Notes: generated by a model not told the origin, from the sequence alone. Positions 25,277 through 35,662 are shown, counted from the first letter of the stretch. The stretch is 54,519 bases of DNA from Saprospiraceae bacterium (GCA_020846655.1 JADLDL010000201.1:1-54519), one strand, 5' to 3'. Numbers and translations: made by a program.

Positions 25277-27370
25277 CTAAATAGTTTGAATCAGGTCCTT
25301 GAATTCCGCCAGGGTTTGCACCGGTTTTTGGCAGGTATAATCCCGGCACACATAGATCAATGCCTCCTCGTCGCCCGGTTTTCCGGCCAGCAGGGGAAGT
25401 GTCTCTCCAAGCCCCGAGCCAGCGGCAATGACTTTATGGGGGATACATTGCTGTTGGAGGCTCAGCGCTTTTTCTACTGCATTTGTGCCCAACACCGCAA
25501 TTTCCAGCATCGGATACGCCTCCTGCAACATGGCCATAGCCCAGCGTTCGAACGACAAAGGATAGCGCGTTACCGGTTCTTTCAGGATCAGCAGCATGTT
25601 GGCCGCCTGCTCCCGCCAGTCGCGCCGGTCGAGCAAAATACCCAGCCGTTGCAGGTTGTGCACCATGGTACTGTTGCCCGAAGGCGTGGCATTGTCGTAC
25701 AGTTCTTTTTTCCGAAGGAGAATATCCGTCTGGCCGGCCGCCGTAAAAAAGAACATGTTCGATTCGGCGTCGTGAAAATAACTTAAAACTTGTTCGGTGT
25801 ATTTTTCCGCCCATGTTAAATACCTGGAATTGAATGTTATTTGCCAAATATCCACCAGCGCCGCAATCAAAAAAGCATAATCGTCCAGCACAGCAGCGTA
25901 CTGCGCGCGGCCGTCTTTCCAGGTATGCAACAATTCCAAGGGCGCATCTGCCCGCAGGTTTTCCAATAAAAAATCGATGTTTTGCACGGCGGCCGTCCGG
26001 TATTCTTCCCGGCCCAAGGCCGTGTAGGCCGCTGCATACGCCGAAACCTGGAGGGCATTCCAGGCGAGCAGCACCTTGTTGTCCAATCCGGGCGGGATAC
26101 GCTGGCGGCGCAGGTCAAACAAGGTCTCGCGGCTGGCCCGCAGCCGGCGTTTCAACACTGCGGTTTCCAGGCCCTGCTCCGCCGCAAAGGCGCCGAAGGC
26201 CTGCGGCCGCCACAGAATATTGGTGTGCTCCCAGTTGCCGGCATCCGTCACCCCGTAAAAGGCGCAAAACAACGCGGCTTCATCCCCCAGCGACTGTTCG
26301 ATTTCAGGCTTGGTCCACACATAAAACTTGCCCTCCACGCCTTCCGAATCGGCATCCTGCGCCGAAAAAAACGCGCCCGTCGTGTGGGTCATTTCCCGAC
26401 CGATGAAGTCCAGTGTCTCTTCGATGGTGTCGCGGTACAGGGCAGCCCGCTCCTGGTCGGCCGCCGTTGTTCCGGTCGATTGTAGCAACTTGTAGGCCTC
26501 CGACAGCACCGTCACGAGCAGGGCGTTGTCGTACAGCATTTTTTCAAAATGGGGAATCAGCCACTCGCGGTCGGTAGCATACCGCGCAAATCCGCCGCCA
26601 AGTTGGTCGTAAATGCCGCCCTGGATCATCTTATCGAGCGATAAAAATGCCTGCTCCCGGGCTTCCGGATGGCCGGTAAACCAATGGTAGTGCAGCAAAA
26701 AATGAATGGCCATGGTCGACGGGAATTTGGGCGCCCCGCCAAAGCCCCCGTCTACCCTGTCGAAGCGCTCGCGCATCTGGTAAAACAGGTTTTCGAGCGT
26801 ACCGCCCCACTCGCCATCCGGGTGAAAAACCGGCGCTGGGGCCGTTTCCGGCGCTTGACGCAGAAACAGGTCGTCGTTGCGGCGGATATGGCTCAGCAGT
26901 TTGTCGGCCTGCGCAAGCGCCGTTTCGCGCTGGGTATCCCAAACCCCCACCAGGTGCTGAAGGATCTGCAGCCAGGAGGGCCGGTTGTAGGCCGGTCGGG
27001 GTGGGAAATAGGTGCCGGCGTAAAAAGGTTTGGTATCCGGCGTCAGGAAGCAATTCAGTGGCCAGCCGCCACCGCCGGTCAGGATCTGGCAGGCCTCCAT
27101 GTAAATTGCATCCACATCGGGGCGTTCTTCGCGGTCTACCTTGATGTTGATGTAGTGCTCGTTCATGTAGGCCGCCACATCGGGGTTTTCGAAAGATTCG
27201 CGCTCCATGACGTGGCACCAGTGGCAGGTGGAATACCCGATACTAACGAGGATAGGTTTGTTTTCGGCGCGGGCGCGCTCGAAGGCTTCGGGTTTCCAGG
27301 CATACCAGTCTACAGGGTTGTGGGCATGCTGCAACAGGTAGGGAGAGGTTTCGTATTGAAGACGGTTCAT
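25277..27370 (-). CDS. DUF255 thioredoxin-domain protein (YyaL/SPATA20-like)
   Basis: A 697-residue protein. The N-terminal 160 residues are the DUF255 thioredoxin-like domain, with the motif C49-H-W-C52 in [14 protein letters not shown], and signatures [28 protein letters not shown] and [14 protein letters not shown]. The remainder is an (alpha/alpha)6-barrel like those of glycosidases or epimerases ([28 protein letters not shown]). The whole matches the YyaL/SPATA20 family, which occurs in all domains of life and has no settled biochemical function; a redox or carbohydrate-linked role is inferred. It starts two bases after the mscS stop codon and is almost certainly cotranscribed with it. 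Confidence 0.92.
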   Translation of the reverse strand: MNRLQYETSPYLLQHAHNPVDWYAWKPEAFERARAENKPILVSIGYSTCHWCHVMERESFENPDVAAYMNEHYINIKVDREERPDVDAIYMEACQILTGGGGWPLNCFLTPDTKPFYAGTYFPPRPAYNRPSWLQILQHLVGVWDTQRETALAQADKLLSHIRRNDDLFLRQAPETAPAPVFHPDGEWGGTLENLFYQMRERFDRVDGGFGGAPKFPSTMAIHFLLHYHWFTGHPEAREQAFLSLDKMIQGGIYDQLGGGFARYATDREWLIPHFEKMLYDNALLVTVLSEAYKLLQSTGTTAADQERAALYRDTIEETLDFIGREMTHTTGAFFSAQDADSEGVEGKFYVWTKPEIEQSLGDEAALFCAFYGVTDAGNWEHTNILWRPQAFGAFAAEQGLETAVLKRRLRASRETLFDLRRQRIPPGLDNKVLLAWNALQVSAYAAAYTALGREEYRTAAVQNIDFLLENLRADAPLELLHTWKDGRAQYAAVLDDYAFLIAALVDIWQITFNSRYLTWAEKYTEQVLSYFHDAESNMFFFTAAGQTDILLRKKELYDNATPSGNSTMVHNLQRLGILLDRRDWREQAANMLLILKEPVTRYPLSFERWAMAMLQEAYPMLEIAVLGTNAVEKALSLQQQCIPHKVIAAGSGLGETLPLLAGKPGDEEALIYVCRDYTCQKPVQTLAEFKDLIQTI

Positions 27371-27372
27371 GT

Positions 27373-28284
27373 TCAGGCGTGCCCCGGAAAGTCATCGGGC
27401 AATTCCGGGATGTTATCGACAAATTTTTCGCGGCCGCTGATGATTTCCACCAAGCGGCGGATGGTTTTGCGCCGGATGGCGCGTTCCAGTTCTTTGTTGG
27501 GTTCTTTCAGGATGTATTGAAATTTCATGGTCACGCTGCCGCGGTTCACTTCGGCCACGCGGAGGTAGTAGCTGTTTTGTTGAATCAGGTCTTCAAAGGG
27601 CTTGAGCGTTTCGACCAGGTTGCGTTCCATTTCCTCCACGGTGACCAGGTATTTCAGGTCAATTTCAAATTCGATACTCGTGCGCTTGATCTGCCGTTTG
27701 GTGTAGTTGACGATGTCTGTGAGCATCACCACGTTGTTGGGAATGTAAATGACATCGTCGTCGTCGTTGATCAGGTGGATGTTTTGTAGGGTGATGTCCA
27801 CAATTTTCCCCCGGTGCGCACCTATTCGAACATTATCACCGATACTTAGTTCACCTGAGAAGGTCAGAATCATGCCATTGATCATATTGGCAATATAATC
27901 TTTGGTGAGCAGGACCAGGCCGGCAAAAATGATGGACAAGGAGGTGAGCACCGTCCGCACTTCGATCCGGAACAAGGACAGCAGGCCCAATGCCAGGCCG
28001 GTGACCAAAATAATGGAATACAATTGGCCGATGCCCACGATAAAATTGTCCTCGCCCCGCACCTTGTGGCGGCGGCGGTAGAACCACACCACAGAAAACT
28101 GGATAAAATCGAGCAGGATCAGGAAAATTGCAATGCCAGCCAGCACATCCACATAATATTCCATGGCCGAGCGGAGCCGGTATTTCATGCCCGCAAACAG
28201 CGTTGAAACATCAATCACCCCGACGTACAGCAAGGTAAGAAAAACCAGTATCGCAGCTTTGATGGCTAAAACCAGGTACTTCAT
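27373..28284 (-). CDS. Small-conductance mechanosensitive channel (MscS family)
   Basis: A 303-residue membrane protein. ATG 28284 is chosen because the 34 upstream in-frame codons are non-conserved. Membrane helices lie at about 4-24, 45-68 and 84-104, followed by the pore-lining stretch ending ANMINGMIL. The MscS beta domain contains [24 protein letters not shown] and IPNNVV. The C-terminal part forms the cytoplasmic cage ([18 protein letters not shown]). MscS channels release solutes on osmotic downshock. It lies downstream of ald after an intrinsic terminator and directly precedes the DUF255 gene. Confidence 0.9.
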   Translation of the reverse strand: MKYLVLAIKAAILVFLTLLYVGVIDVSTLFAGMKYRLRSAMEYYVDVLAGIAIFLILLDFIQFSVVWFYRRRHKVRGEDNFIVGIGQLYSIILVTGLALGLLSLFRIEVRTVLTSLSIIFAGLVLLTKDYIANMINGMILTFSGELSIGDNVRIGAHRGKIVDITLQNIHLINDDDDVIYIPNNVVMLTDIVNYTKRQIKRTSIEFEIDLKYLVTVEEMERNLVETLKPFEDLIQQNSYYLRVAEVNRGSVTMKFQYILKEPNKELERAIRRKTIRRLVEIISGREKFVDNIPELPDDFPGHA

Positions 28285-28392
28285 GGGCGGGTAGTTTGTT
28301 GCTCCGGACAAAGTTGCCGAAAGACCGAGACTTACCCAAGTTTCCGGCATAAAAGGAACAGACAACCAAACTGGTCGCTGCCCCAAAACAAA

Positions 28393-28427
28393 CAGCGGCT
28401 TTCTCCGAAACCCGGAAAAAGCCGCTG
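28393..28427 (-). terminator. Intrinsic terminator after alanine dehydrogenase
   Basis: CAGCGGCTTT (28393-28402) pairs with AAAGCCGCTG (28418-28427), extended by an inner TCCG/CGGA. On the minus strand it follows the ald stop and is followed by TTTGTTTTGGGG. Confidence 0.75.
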
Positions 28428-28453
28428 CGTCAGTATTTTTTCGGCACTTCGAA

Positions 28454-29569
28454 TCAGGCCAGTCCGGTTTCTACGGCGTGCATCGGCAAGCCGAATGCGT
28501 CGGCTACGCCCTGGTACACCACCTTTCCGTTGACCACGTTCAGGCCCAGTTTCAGTTCTTTATTGTCCTGGCAAGCCTGTTGCCAGCCTTTGTTGGCCAA
28601 TTGCAAGTCATAGGGCAGGGTCGCATTCGTGAGCGCTACGGTAGAGGTGAACGGCACGGCGCCCGGCATGTTGGCTACGCAGTAGTGCACCACATGGTCG
28701 ATGATGTAGGTCGGGTTGTCGTGCGTGGTGGGTTTTGTCGTTTCGATACAGCCCCCCTGGTCGACGGCTACGTCGACGATCACCGTGCCCGGGCGCATGA
28801 GTTTGAGCATGTCGCGGGTGATGAGCTTGGGCGCTTTGGCGCCGGGGATCAAAACGGCCCCGATGACCAGGTCGTGCGTTTGCACCAGGCGGCGGATGTT
28901 GTACTCGTTCGAGTGCATGGTGATCACGTTGGCCGGCATGATATCGCTCAGGTAGCGGAGGCGGTTGAGGCTCACGTCCAGGATGGTGACCTGGGCGCCG
29001 AGGCCGGCGGCCATTTTGGCGGCTTGCATACCGACGATACCGCCACCGATCACCAGTACTTTACCAGGCTCCACACCCGGCACGCCGCCCAGCAATACGC
29101 CGCGGCCTTTGACGGGTTTCTCCAGGTATTTGGCGCCTTCCTGTACGGCCATCCGGCCGGCCACCTCCGACATCGGAATGAGCAGCGGCAACTGGCGATC
29201 CGTGGTTTCCACCGTTTCGTAGGCCAGGCAAATGGACCCGCTTTTGAGCATCGCATGGGTTAGTTCTTCGCTGGAGGCAAAGTGAAAATAGGTGAAGATC
29301 AACTGGTCTTTCCGGCAGCGGCCGTATTCCACCGCGATCGGTTCTTTCACCTTCATGATCATTTCGGCGATCTGCCACACCTCATCGGCTGTAGCCAATA
29401 TCTTGGCACCCGCTTCGATATAGTCTTCGTCTTCAAAACCACTGCCGACGCCGGCGGTGCTTTCCACGTATACCGAATGGCCGCGTTTGGTAAACTCCAG
29501 GGCCCCGGCAGGCGTGAGGGCTACGCGGTTTTCATTCGTCTTGATTTCCTTTGGTACGCCAATAATCAT
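28454..29569 (-). CDS. ald: Alanine dehydrogenase
   Basis: A 371-residue NAD-dependent alanine dehydrogenase, interconverting L-alanine with pyruvate and ammonia. The ATG at 29569 places the conserved MIIGVPKEIKTNENRVAL start at the N-terminus; a longer in-frame extension is non-conserved. Catalytic residues fit the family: Lys75 in MKVKEP and His96 in YFHFASSEELT. The Rossmann motif GGGIVG is at 175-180. Length equals that of characterised bacterial enzymes. A consensus -7 box lies at 29632-29639 and an intrinsic terminator follows the gene, so it is probably transcribed alone. Confidence 0.97.
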   Translation of the reverse strand: MIIGVPKEIKTNENRVALTPAGALEFTKRGHSVYVESTAGVGSGFEDEDYIEAGAKILATADEVWQIAEMIMKVKEPIAVEYGRCRKDQLIFTYFHFASSEELTHAMLKSGSICLAYETVETTDRQLPLLIPMSEVAGRMAVQEGAKYLEKPVKGRGVLLGGVPGVEPGKVLVIGGGIVGMQAAKMAAGLGAQVTILDVSLNRLRYLSDIMPANVITMHSNEYNIRRLVQTHDLVIGAVLIPGAKAPKLITRDMLKLMRPGTVIVDVAVDQGGCIETTKPTTHDNPTYIIDHVVHYCVANMPGAVPFTSTVALTNATLPYDLQLANKGWQQACQDNKELKLGLNVVNGKVVYQGVADAFGLPMHAVETGLA

Positions 29570-29631
29570 GGATTTGATTTGATTTTGGTGAAAAAATGGC
29601 CAGTTGGCTAGGTGGCAAATAAAAAATCGGG

Positions 29632-29639
29632 CAAAGATA
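29632..29639 (-). promoter_or_regulatory. Bacteroidota -7 box for ald
   Basis: TATCTTTG on the minus strand is a full TAnnTTTG match, 63 bases before the ald start. No clear -33 box. Confidence 0.5.
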
Positions 29640-29707
29640 GAAAGGAATGGCGAAACCGGATTCCGGAAAAAAGACGGGCGGCAACAGAGACCGGCACCAA
29701 TAAAAAA

Positions 29708-29729
29708 AGCGCGTGACGTTTCACGCGCT
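29708..29729 (-). terminator. Intrinsic terminator after mqnD
   Basis: AGCGCGTGA (29708-29716) pairs perfectly with TCACGCGCT (29721-29729) around CGTT. On the minus strand it is followed at once by TTTTTTTATTGG, a textbook U tract. It lies 80 bases beyond the mqnD stop. Confidence 0.9.
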
Positions 29730-29809
29730 CCGAATTTTTTCAATTCTTAAACAATACTTACACACGTATTAAGTATTTTCCAAAACCGTGCCAGAAATGA
29801 TTTTTTTCT

Positions 29810-30640
29810 TTAATTTATAAAAAAATCTGTATTGTAATCAGGTATAATTTGTTTCGCCCGGGCTATCCGGAACATTTGCGCCACGGCCTCCCGTCCCCGG
29901 GGACCCAAATCGGCGGTAAAGTCCGTCACATACAAGCCGATATGGGCCTGCATCACGGCATCTTCCATCGACTGGGCATGGGCCCGCACAAAGGGCAATA
30001 CGGCCTCCGGCTGCGCAAAAGCATACTCCACGCTGCGGCGCATAACGCGGTTGACGGCGCGTTGCAGGTCCGCTTCCAGGTCGCGGCGCAGCACGATGCC
30101 CCCTAGCGGGATGGGCAGGCCGGTGCTGCGTTCCCAGTATTCGCCGAGGTCCATGAGTTTGACCAGGCCTTTTTGGGCGTAGGTGAAGCGGTTTTCGTGG
30201 ATGATCAGGCCCGCCGCCACTTCGCCGCGCAACACCGCTTCTTCGATATCCGAAAACAGGGTTTCGACTTTGTTTTGGGCGGCCGGGCAAGCCAGGCTGA
30301 GCAGGAAATTGGCGGTGGTCATCTTGCCGGGAATGGCAATCGGCCCCTTGTCGATAGCCGCCGCATCCAGGGGCTCGCGGGCGACCAGCAGCGGACCGCA
30401 GTTGTTGCCCAGAGCGCTGCCCGCGTCGAGCAGGGCGTAGCGGTGGGTGAGGTAGGCAAAGGCGTGGTAACTGAGCTTGGTGATGTCGATGTTGCCGGCA
30501 AAGGCCCGCTGGTTCAGCGCTTCCACGTCGGCGATGACCGGCTCGAAGCGCAGGCCTTCGGTGTCGATTTTGCCGTGGAGCATGGCATCAAAAATAAAGG
30601 TGTCGTTGGGGCAGGGCGAAAAACCGAGAGAAAGTGTCAT
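29810..30640 (-). CDS. mqnD: 1,4-dihydroxy-6-naphthoate synthase (futalosine pathway)
   Basis: The 276-residue product is MqnD, which cleaves cyclic dehypoxanthine futalosine to 1,4-dihydroxy-6-naphthoate in the futalosine route to menaquinone. It has the periplasmic-binding-protein-like fold of the family, with the signature start LGFSPCPNDTFIFDAMLHG, then DVEALNQRAFAGNIDITKLSYHA, GSALGNNCGPLLVA, IPGKMTTANFLL and LIIHENRFTY. The ATG at 30640 is preferred to one three codons upstream because a perfect -7 box (30647-30654) overlaps the upstream one. The mRNA is thus probably leaderless. Other mqn genes are not in the window. Confidence 0.95.
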   Translation of the reverse strand: MTLSLGFSPCPNDTFIFDAMLHGKIDTEGLRFEPVIADVEALNQRAFAGNIDITKLSYHAFAYLTHRYALLDAGSALGNNCGPLLVAREPLDAAAIDKGPIAIPGKMTTANFLLSLACPAAQNKVETLFSDIEEAVLRGEVAAGLIIHENRFTYAQKGLVKLMDLGEYWERSTGLPIPLGGIVLRRDLEADLQRAVNRVMRRSVEYAFAQPEAVLPFVRAHAQSMEDAVMQAHIGLYVTDFTADLGPRGREAVAQMFRIARAKQIIPDYNTDFFIN

Positions 30641-30646
30641 GGGCTG

Positions 30647-30654
30647 CAAAAGTA
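30647..30654 (-). promoter_or_regulatory. -7 box abutting the mqnD start
   Basis: TACTTTTG on the minus strand ends six bases before the ATG, so transcription should start at or within a base or two of the start codon. This predicts a leaderless or near-leaderless message and excludes the alternative upstream ATG. Confidence 0.5.
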
Positions 30655-30784
30655 GTCACCCAACCGGGATGTGCCGATTGGAACAGCAGCCCAATAAATG
30701 GGTTTAGGAATTTTTACAGTAAATTTTGCTGCCGGCCCTTGCCCAATACGCTGCTGAATACACCAGCCCGCAAGTATTGTTTTT

Positions 30785-33700
30785 TCAAAACACCACCAGT
30801 TTCCCAATCCCTAGTATTTTTCCGCCTTCCGACACCTCAAACACATACATCCCCGCAACCCCTGTCTCCGTATTGAACAGAACGGTGTTGTCGGTCACCG
30901 CTGCCCGGAATACCAGCCGCCCGGTCAAGTCACGCAACACAAAGTCGCCCTGCGGCACAGGCGTGCCCTCCAACTGCAAGAGCGTTCCCGCGCCGGCCGG
31001 GTTGGGCGATATCCGGATCGAGGTAGGGCTCGCGGGCTCGGCCGGCACTTCCGCACGCGGCACAGCCGACCCGGCTTCCAGGCCTACCGGGCAGTTAAAC
31101 GTATTCAAATAGGCTTCCACATACCCGCCATTGAGCAGCCGCGCCGCTACGTGGATGTAGGAAACCCCTGTTTGGGCCGGCAAAACATAGCGGAATACCG
31201 CCGATTGACCGGCTGCCAGCCCGCCGGAAACCGGCTTGAAACGCAGCGAATAAAACGGCGAAAAATTGGGGCTCCGCAAGGCATATTCCCCCCCGCCGGG
31301 GCTTGTATACAGGCCGGCGCCATCCGGTTCGATGGCCGAGATGCCCTGTGGCAGCCCGAGGTACACAAATTGAACAGCACTGTTGCAGTGGGGGGTCACC
31401 CGCACCCGGTACACCCAGTTTTGCGCCGCGTCGCGGCTCACTTGCAAGAGCTCGAAATCCAGGCAGCCGGCCGTTTTGCTGTCGCAGGCCTTTGTGTATA
31501 GTTGTTCGTCCACACGGATCTCAAAACAACAGGTATCCCGCAAGCCACAGGCGTTGGCTGCTTCGTAACATACCGTATGTGTTCCAATCGGAAAAGGTTC
31601 GCCCGATGCCAGGCCCTGAATCCGGTTTAGAACAACCGAGCCATCCGGGCAATCGGTAACGGCCGTGGGCAAGGCATATACCACTGACACAGCGCTTGTA
31701 TTGGCTGGCGCGACTACCGAAATATCGGCCGGGCATTGCAGCGTGATCTGGGAACTGAGCAACTCCAACTGGTAGGTGAGGATCGAGTCGCAGCCCCCCG
31801 GAGCCGGCCTGACGACCGTCACCACCGCGGGCGCCGTATAGGATTGCCCATCCAATACCACGGCTTGTCCGGGGTACAAGCCGATCTGTTGGTTGGTCAG
31901 TATGTCCGAACAGGGCAGTTTGCAGCTCGCGCAGGCGGTTACAAAAGGCGGCAATTCATCCGACACCACATTGCGCATCGGCGCCGTGAGGTTCCGGTTC
32001 GGCGGAATACGGATCAGAATAATGGGCTGCAAGGTGGTGGTTTCATCAAAAACCTGCACCGGTACATCCTCCTGTCCTGAGCAGGCGGCATCGATCCGGC
32101 CGGACAAATCCGTTTTGCCAAACCACATGCCATCGCTGGAGGAAGGAGTGCGCGAATACGTGGCTGCAAAAAACAAGCCGTCGCCCTGTGCGGCCAGCGT
32201 TTGCCGAAGGCTCAGGGAACTTCCGTTTCCAGTGTTTTTTAACTGCCTGGCCCATTGCAGGTCGCCCTTCAGGTTAACTTTCAGGAGGATCATCGATTTA
32301 TTGCCATCCGCCAGTGTGCTGAACCCTGCAACGACGTAGCCGTCGGGTTGGATGCAAAGCGACGCGCCCGCAAACCCCAAAAATAAGGAAGCCGGCACTT
32401 CGTAGCGCCGCAGCCACTGCACGGACCCGTCGAGATTGGATTTTTGTATCCAAAGGCGACCGCCGTGGTTGGCGATGGCGACGAGCGCGCCTTGCTGATC
32501 CAAGCGAATGTCCTGCCCTTCCAGGCCGACCGTGTTCGTTTGTGAAAACTGGGTCCACAGGTGTGCGCCGGTGGTGGCATCAATCTTGGAAATGCCCAGC
32601 CCGGGCTGAGCCGTAAACGGATCGGCATACAGCCCCGTGGCGAAAAAGGCGCCGTCGTGGACAAATCCAGCCCGCATTTGCACTTTCGTATCGTAGCGCC
32701 ACACCCGGCCGGCGACTAAAGTACCCGTTTGCCGGTCGAGTTGCCAAATTTCCGAATTGGAGGTATTGGCATCCGGCTGGACGTAATCGCAGGCCAGGAA
32801 ATTTCCTCCGGGGGCCATTTCCGCCAACCAGGAAGCGGTGCAGTGCTGGTTGGCCGCAAAGTGCTGAAACCACAGCAACTGGTTGGTCGCAGGGTCGTAC
32901 CGGAAGGCATACATCTGGTTGTCCTGGTCACTGCTGCCGGAATAGTTGCCAAAACCCACGAGGCGTTGCTCCGAATCTTCAATCATTGAAAAATTATAGG
33001 GCAGGTCGGGGGCCAGAAAATCGAGGCGGCGCGTCCACAGTACATGGCCATCGACATCAACTTTCATCAGTTTCGGGGAAGTAAGGCTGCTTTGGATATA
33101 GCCGAAGAGATACAGGGTGCCGTCTGATGCCGGCACCAGTATCCTTGAGCCCGTGGGGACAAAGTTTTTTTGGTATTTCTTTAAAAAGGAAACGGATTGC
33201 GCACAGGCCAGCGAATCGGGCAACAACACATACGTCGCCAGTGTATCGCAGCCGCCATCTGAAGCAGGCAGCCATACTTCGACCGAGCCGGGCTGGGTGT
33301 ACACGGTGCCGGCAATCGTCACTGCGTCGCCAGGACCGATATAGGCCGTTTGTTGCACGGTGGCTTGTGGTTTGAACTCGAGGACGAAGGTTGCCAGCGT
33401 ATCGCAGCCCATGCCGGTTGATGCCACCTTCAACAGCACAGTTGTGGGTTGGGTATAGCTGCTGTCGCCCAACACGACCGCGCTGCCCGGACAAAACCGG
33501 ATGGTGTCGGTCCGTACCGGTTGGTTGTAACTGCAAAAATCGCTGCTTTGGGCATTGCCCTCCCCTTCAACAGCCTCCTGAAAGGGCTGCATATTTTCAA
33601 AGGCTTCGTTGCTGTATGCCTGTGGCAGCAGTTCGGCCAGGCGATCGGTGACGACGACATCCAGGTTGGCGACACAACAGCCGTCAACAATGCCCATCGA

Positions 33701-34843
33701 ATCTGTTTTCAGAAAAATGGCCTCCAATGGTTCCTGTACCATTGCGCTGTTGATGTATCCAACGGCTATCAGTCCGCCGTCGGCAGCGGGCGCTATCCTG
33801 CTGAGGAAGCCGAACCCACCGTTGTTGCCAAAGGACCTGGCCCACAGCACATTGCCTGCCGGGTCGATTTTGATCAGCCCGAGTTGAAACGTTCCATTGT
33901 TACCCCAGGGGTAAATACTCAGGCCCATCACGACACTGCCGTCCGGCAACACGCAAGCGGTGCTCAAGGTATTGGTAATGTTCACCTTATACGATTTGGA
34001 CCAAAGCACTTGTCCACTGGGGCTCATTTTTTGAAGCCAGCCGTCCAATCGACCCAGGCCGGGCGTATAGGTACTGACGGTACCCACCAGGAGTTGGCTG
34101 CCATCTGGCAAGGCGCGCAAAACTTGCACCCAACTATTGGTATCCACCCGGTATTCCTGCGAGCTCAGGATGTTTCCATTGGCTGGATCCATCATCCGGC
34201 GGCAACCCAGGTCGTTTACTGTACCAGCCAGGTACAGCACGCTGTCTGCCAGGTATTGCACCTTCAAAGCATTGTACCCATCGGAAGGTGTAAACCGGCT
34301 CCACTGGGTTTCACCGGCGTTGTTGACCCGCACGACAAAGGTTTGCGAGTAGCCAGGCTTGGTTTGGGTACCCGACAAAATATACCCGTCGGGCATCGGT
34401 ATGATTTCGGAGAGCCCAGTTTCATTAAACCCCGGCTCGCCGATGGTTTTTTGCCAAAGCAGCTGACCGGCATCGTCCACTTTTACCAACCAGGCTTCCC
34501 AATGGCCCTGATTGGTCCGGTGCATATTGCCCCAGGCGATAAAACCGCCGTCATTGGCTGCCGCTACCTGGTTAAAACTGGCGTCATCCTGCCCACCATA
34601 TGTTTTTTGCCACAGGACCTGACCCATCCCATCCGTCCGGGTCAAGGTAGCCAGTGCAAAATGGGTATTCGGGTCCGGGGTCGTGCCAACGATGATATAC
34701 CCGTCGGCGATGGCCAGGATATCGTTGGCCCGCTGGCCGGCCGTTGACGTGATGCGCTTTTGAAAGGTAAGGGATTGCGTAAAACCAGGGCTGGAAAGGC
34801 CTATTGCCAGGGCAATGGCGAAGAAAATGCGGGCAAAAAACAT
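30785..34843 (-). CDS. Large secreted protein with type IX C-terminal sorting domain
   Basis: A 1352-residue exported protein. A signal peptide (cleavage near PGFTQSL) is followed by two beta-propeller-like regions (about 25-430 and 560-960) built from repeats of the LWQKTYGGQDD / GGLIAVGY type. Between and after them are three related modules of about 50 residues with the pattern G-x-A-V-x-I-x-G-x-x-YTxP and ending GCDTLATYVL or GCDSILTYQLEL. A HYR domain follows (CPADISVVAPANTSAV to CCFEIRV). The last 80 residues are a type A sorting domain: SIRISPNPAGAGTLLQLEG, DFVLRDLTGRLV, then GMYVFEVSEGGKILGIGKLVVF. It is a probable substrate of the type IX system encoded 6-10 kb away. The function at the surface is unknown. 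Confidence 0.88.
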   Translation of the reverse strand: MFFARIFFAIALAIGLSSPGFTQSLTFQKRITSTAGQRANDILAIADGYIIVGTTPDPNTHFALATLTRTDGMGQVLWQKTYGGQDDASFNQVAAANDGGFIAWGNMHRTNQGHWEAWLVKVDDAGQLLWQKTIGEPGFNETGLSEIIPMPDGYILSGTQTKPGYSQTFVVRVNNAGETQWSRFTPSDGYNALKVQYLADSVLYLAGTVNDLGCRRMMDPANGNILSSQEYRVDTNSWVQVLRALPDGSQLLVGTVSTYTPGLGRLDGWLQKMSPSGQVLWSKSYKVNITNTLSTACVLPDGSVVMGLSIYPWGNNGTFQLGLIKIDPAGNVLWARSFGNNGGFGFLSRIAPAADGGLIAVGYINSAMVQEPLEAIFLKTDSMGIVDGCCVANLDVVVTDRLAELLPQAYSNEAFENMQPFQEAVEGEGNAQSSDFCSYNQPVRTDTIRFCPGSAVVLGDSSYTQPTTVLLKVASTGMGCDTLATFVLEFKPQATVQQTAYIGPGDAVTIAGTVYTQPGSVEVWLPASDGGCDTLATYVLLPDSLACAQSVSFLKKYQKNFVPTGSRILVPASDGTLYLFGYIQSSLTSPKLMKVDVDGHVLWTRRLDFLAPDLPYNFSMIEDSEQRLVGFGNYSGSSDQDNQMYAFRYDPATNQLLWFQHFAANQHCTASWLAEMAPGGNFLACDYVQPDANTSNSEIWQLDRQTGTLVAGRVWRYDTKVQMRAGFVHDGAFFATGLYADPFTAQPGLGISKIDATTGAHLWTQFSQTNTVGLEGQDIRLDQQGALVAIANHGGRLWIQKSNLDGSVQWLRRYEVPASLFLGFAGASLCIQPDGYVVAGFSTLADGNKSMILLKVNLKGDLQWARQLKNTGNGSSLSLRQTLAAQGDGLFFAATYSRTPSSSDGMWFGKTDLSGRIDAACSGQEDVPVQVFDETTTLQPIILIRIPPNRNLTAPMRNVVSDELPPFVTACASCKLPCSDILTNQQIGLYPGQAVVLDGQSYTAPAVVTVVRPAPGGCDSILTYQLELLSSQITLQCPADISVVAPANTSAVSVVYALPTAVTDCPDGSVVLNRIQGLASGEPFPIGTHTVCYEAANACGLRDTCCFEIRVDEQLYTKACDSKTAGCLDFELLQVSRDAAQNWVYRVRVTPHCNSAVQFVYLGLPQGISAIEPDGAGLYTSPGGGEYALRSPNFSPFYSLRFKPVSGGLAAGQSAVFRYVLPAQTGVSYIHVAARLLNGGYVEAYLNTFNCPVGLEAGSAVPRAEVPAEPASPTSIRISPNPAGAGTLLQLEGTPVPQGDFVLRDLTGRLVFRAAVTDNTVLFNTETGVAGMYVFEVSEGGKILGIGKLVVF

Positions 34844-35114
34844 GGCTGAAAATGGATTGAAAAACGAACATCAATAGCGCAGCGGCACAATCGGAAGTGC
34901 CGGGGCGACAGTGTTTGGAATGCAAACCGGTTTTCAGAAAAATATGGCGTCAGAACGGAAGGGACGAAAAACCTGGTGGCGATGTCCTGGCAAATCGTTC
35001 AACTGTTATTGACACCAGACCAAATGTATTCGTTCAACAGCATTTACCATTCCAAAAATAGGATACTGTCAGCCAGGGTACAGTTGCCGAAGGCCAGCGC
35101 CTTCGGGCCGGGCT

Positions 35115-35636
35115 TCATTTCCGCAAAATCTTCCTGCCCCGGCTCCGAAATGCCGCCGAAGCGTGGGGCAGGTGTTCTTCGATGAGCAAGCGCAATTCAG
35201 GCCGGAGTTCGGGCACTTGTTCACAAATTTTATCCAGCACGGTCATCGAAAACGCCCGGATGGCCACGGCTTCCTGTGGGTCGGCCAAAAACCGGAAACA
35301 CAGGTCGGCCAGATCGCCCAGCAGGGCTTCGGGGATGTCGACGTCCTCCAGAATACGCACCACGTTGCGTTTGACGGCGTCGTGCACGCCGGGTTCGCCG
35401 GCTTTGGCCACCATCCGGGGCAGCCAGGGCTCCAATAGTTGCGGATGGTACTGGCCGACGTACATGAGCACCCAGGCCGAGCGCTGGTTGAGCCGGTAGT
35501 TAGGGCCCAGGGCAATGTCGAGCAGGGCGGCCAGGCGATCCGGGTCGGCGCCGACCCAGTGGGCCAGCCGGAGGGTCTGGGCTTTGGAGTGTTCGAGCAG
35601 CAGTTGCTCGGTCAGGAAAGTCTGGTGGGTGTTCAT
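35115..35636 (-). CDS. Alpha-helical HEAT-like protein, unknown function
   Basis: A 173-residue soluble protein with no signal peptide, almost entirely helical. Repeated units such as RSAWVLMYVGQYHPQLLEPWLPRMV, DAVKRNVVRILEDVDIPEALLG and VAIRAFSMTVLDKICEQVPELRPEL look like HEAT-type repeats. Such proteins act as binding scaffolds. The ATG at 35636 is chosen since a consensus -7 box lies 19 bases upstream (35655-35662), inside the longer in-frame extension. The 271-base gap downstream holds a small CCGAAGG/CCTTCGG hairpin (35087-35106) and nothing else I can support. Confidence 0.7.
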   Translation of the reverse strand: MNTHQTFLTEQLLLEHSKAQTLRLAHWVGADPDRLAALLDIALGPNYRLNQRSAWVLMYVGQYHPQLLEPWLPRMVAKAGEPGVHDAVKRNVVRILEDVDIPEALLGDLADLCFRFLADPQEAVAIRAFSMTVLDKICEQVPELRPELRLLIEEHLPHASAAFRSRGRKILRK

Positions 35637-35654
35637 GGCCGGAAAAGCAGGCCA

Positions 35655-35662
35655 CAAAGGTA
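35655..35662 (-). promoter_or_regulatory. Bacteroidota -7 box for the HEAT-like gene
   Basis: TACCTTTG on the minus strand, full consensus, 19 bases before the ATG at 35636. It supports the shorter start. Confidence 0.5.
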
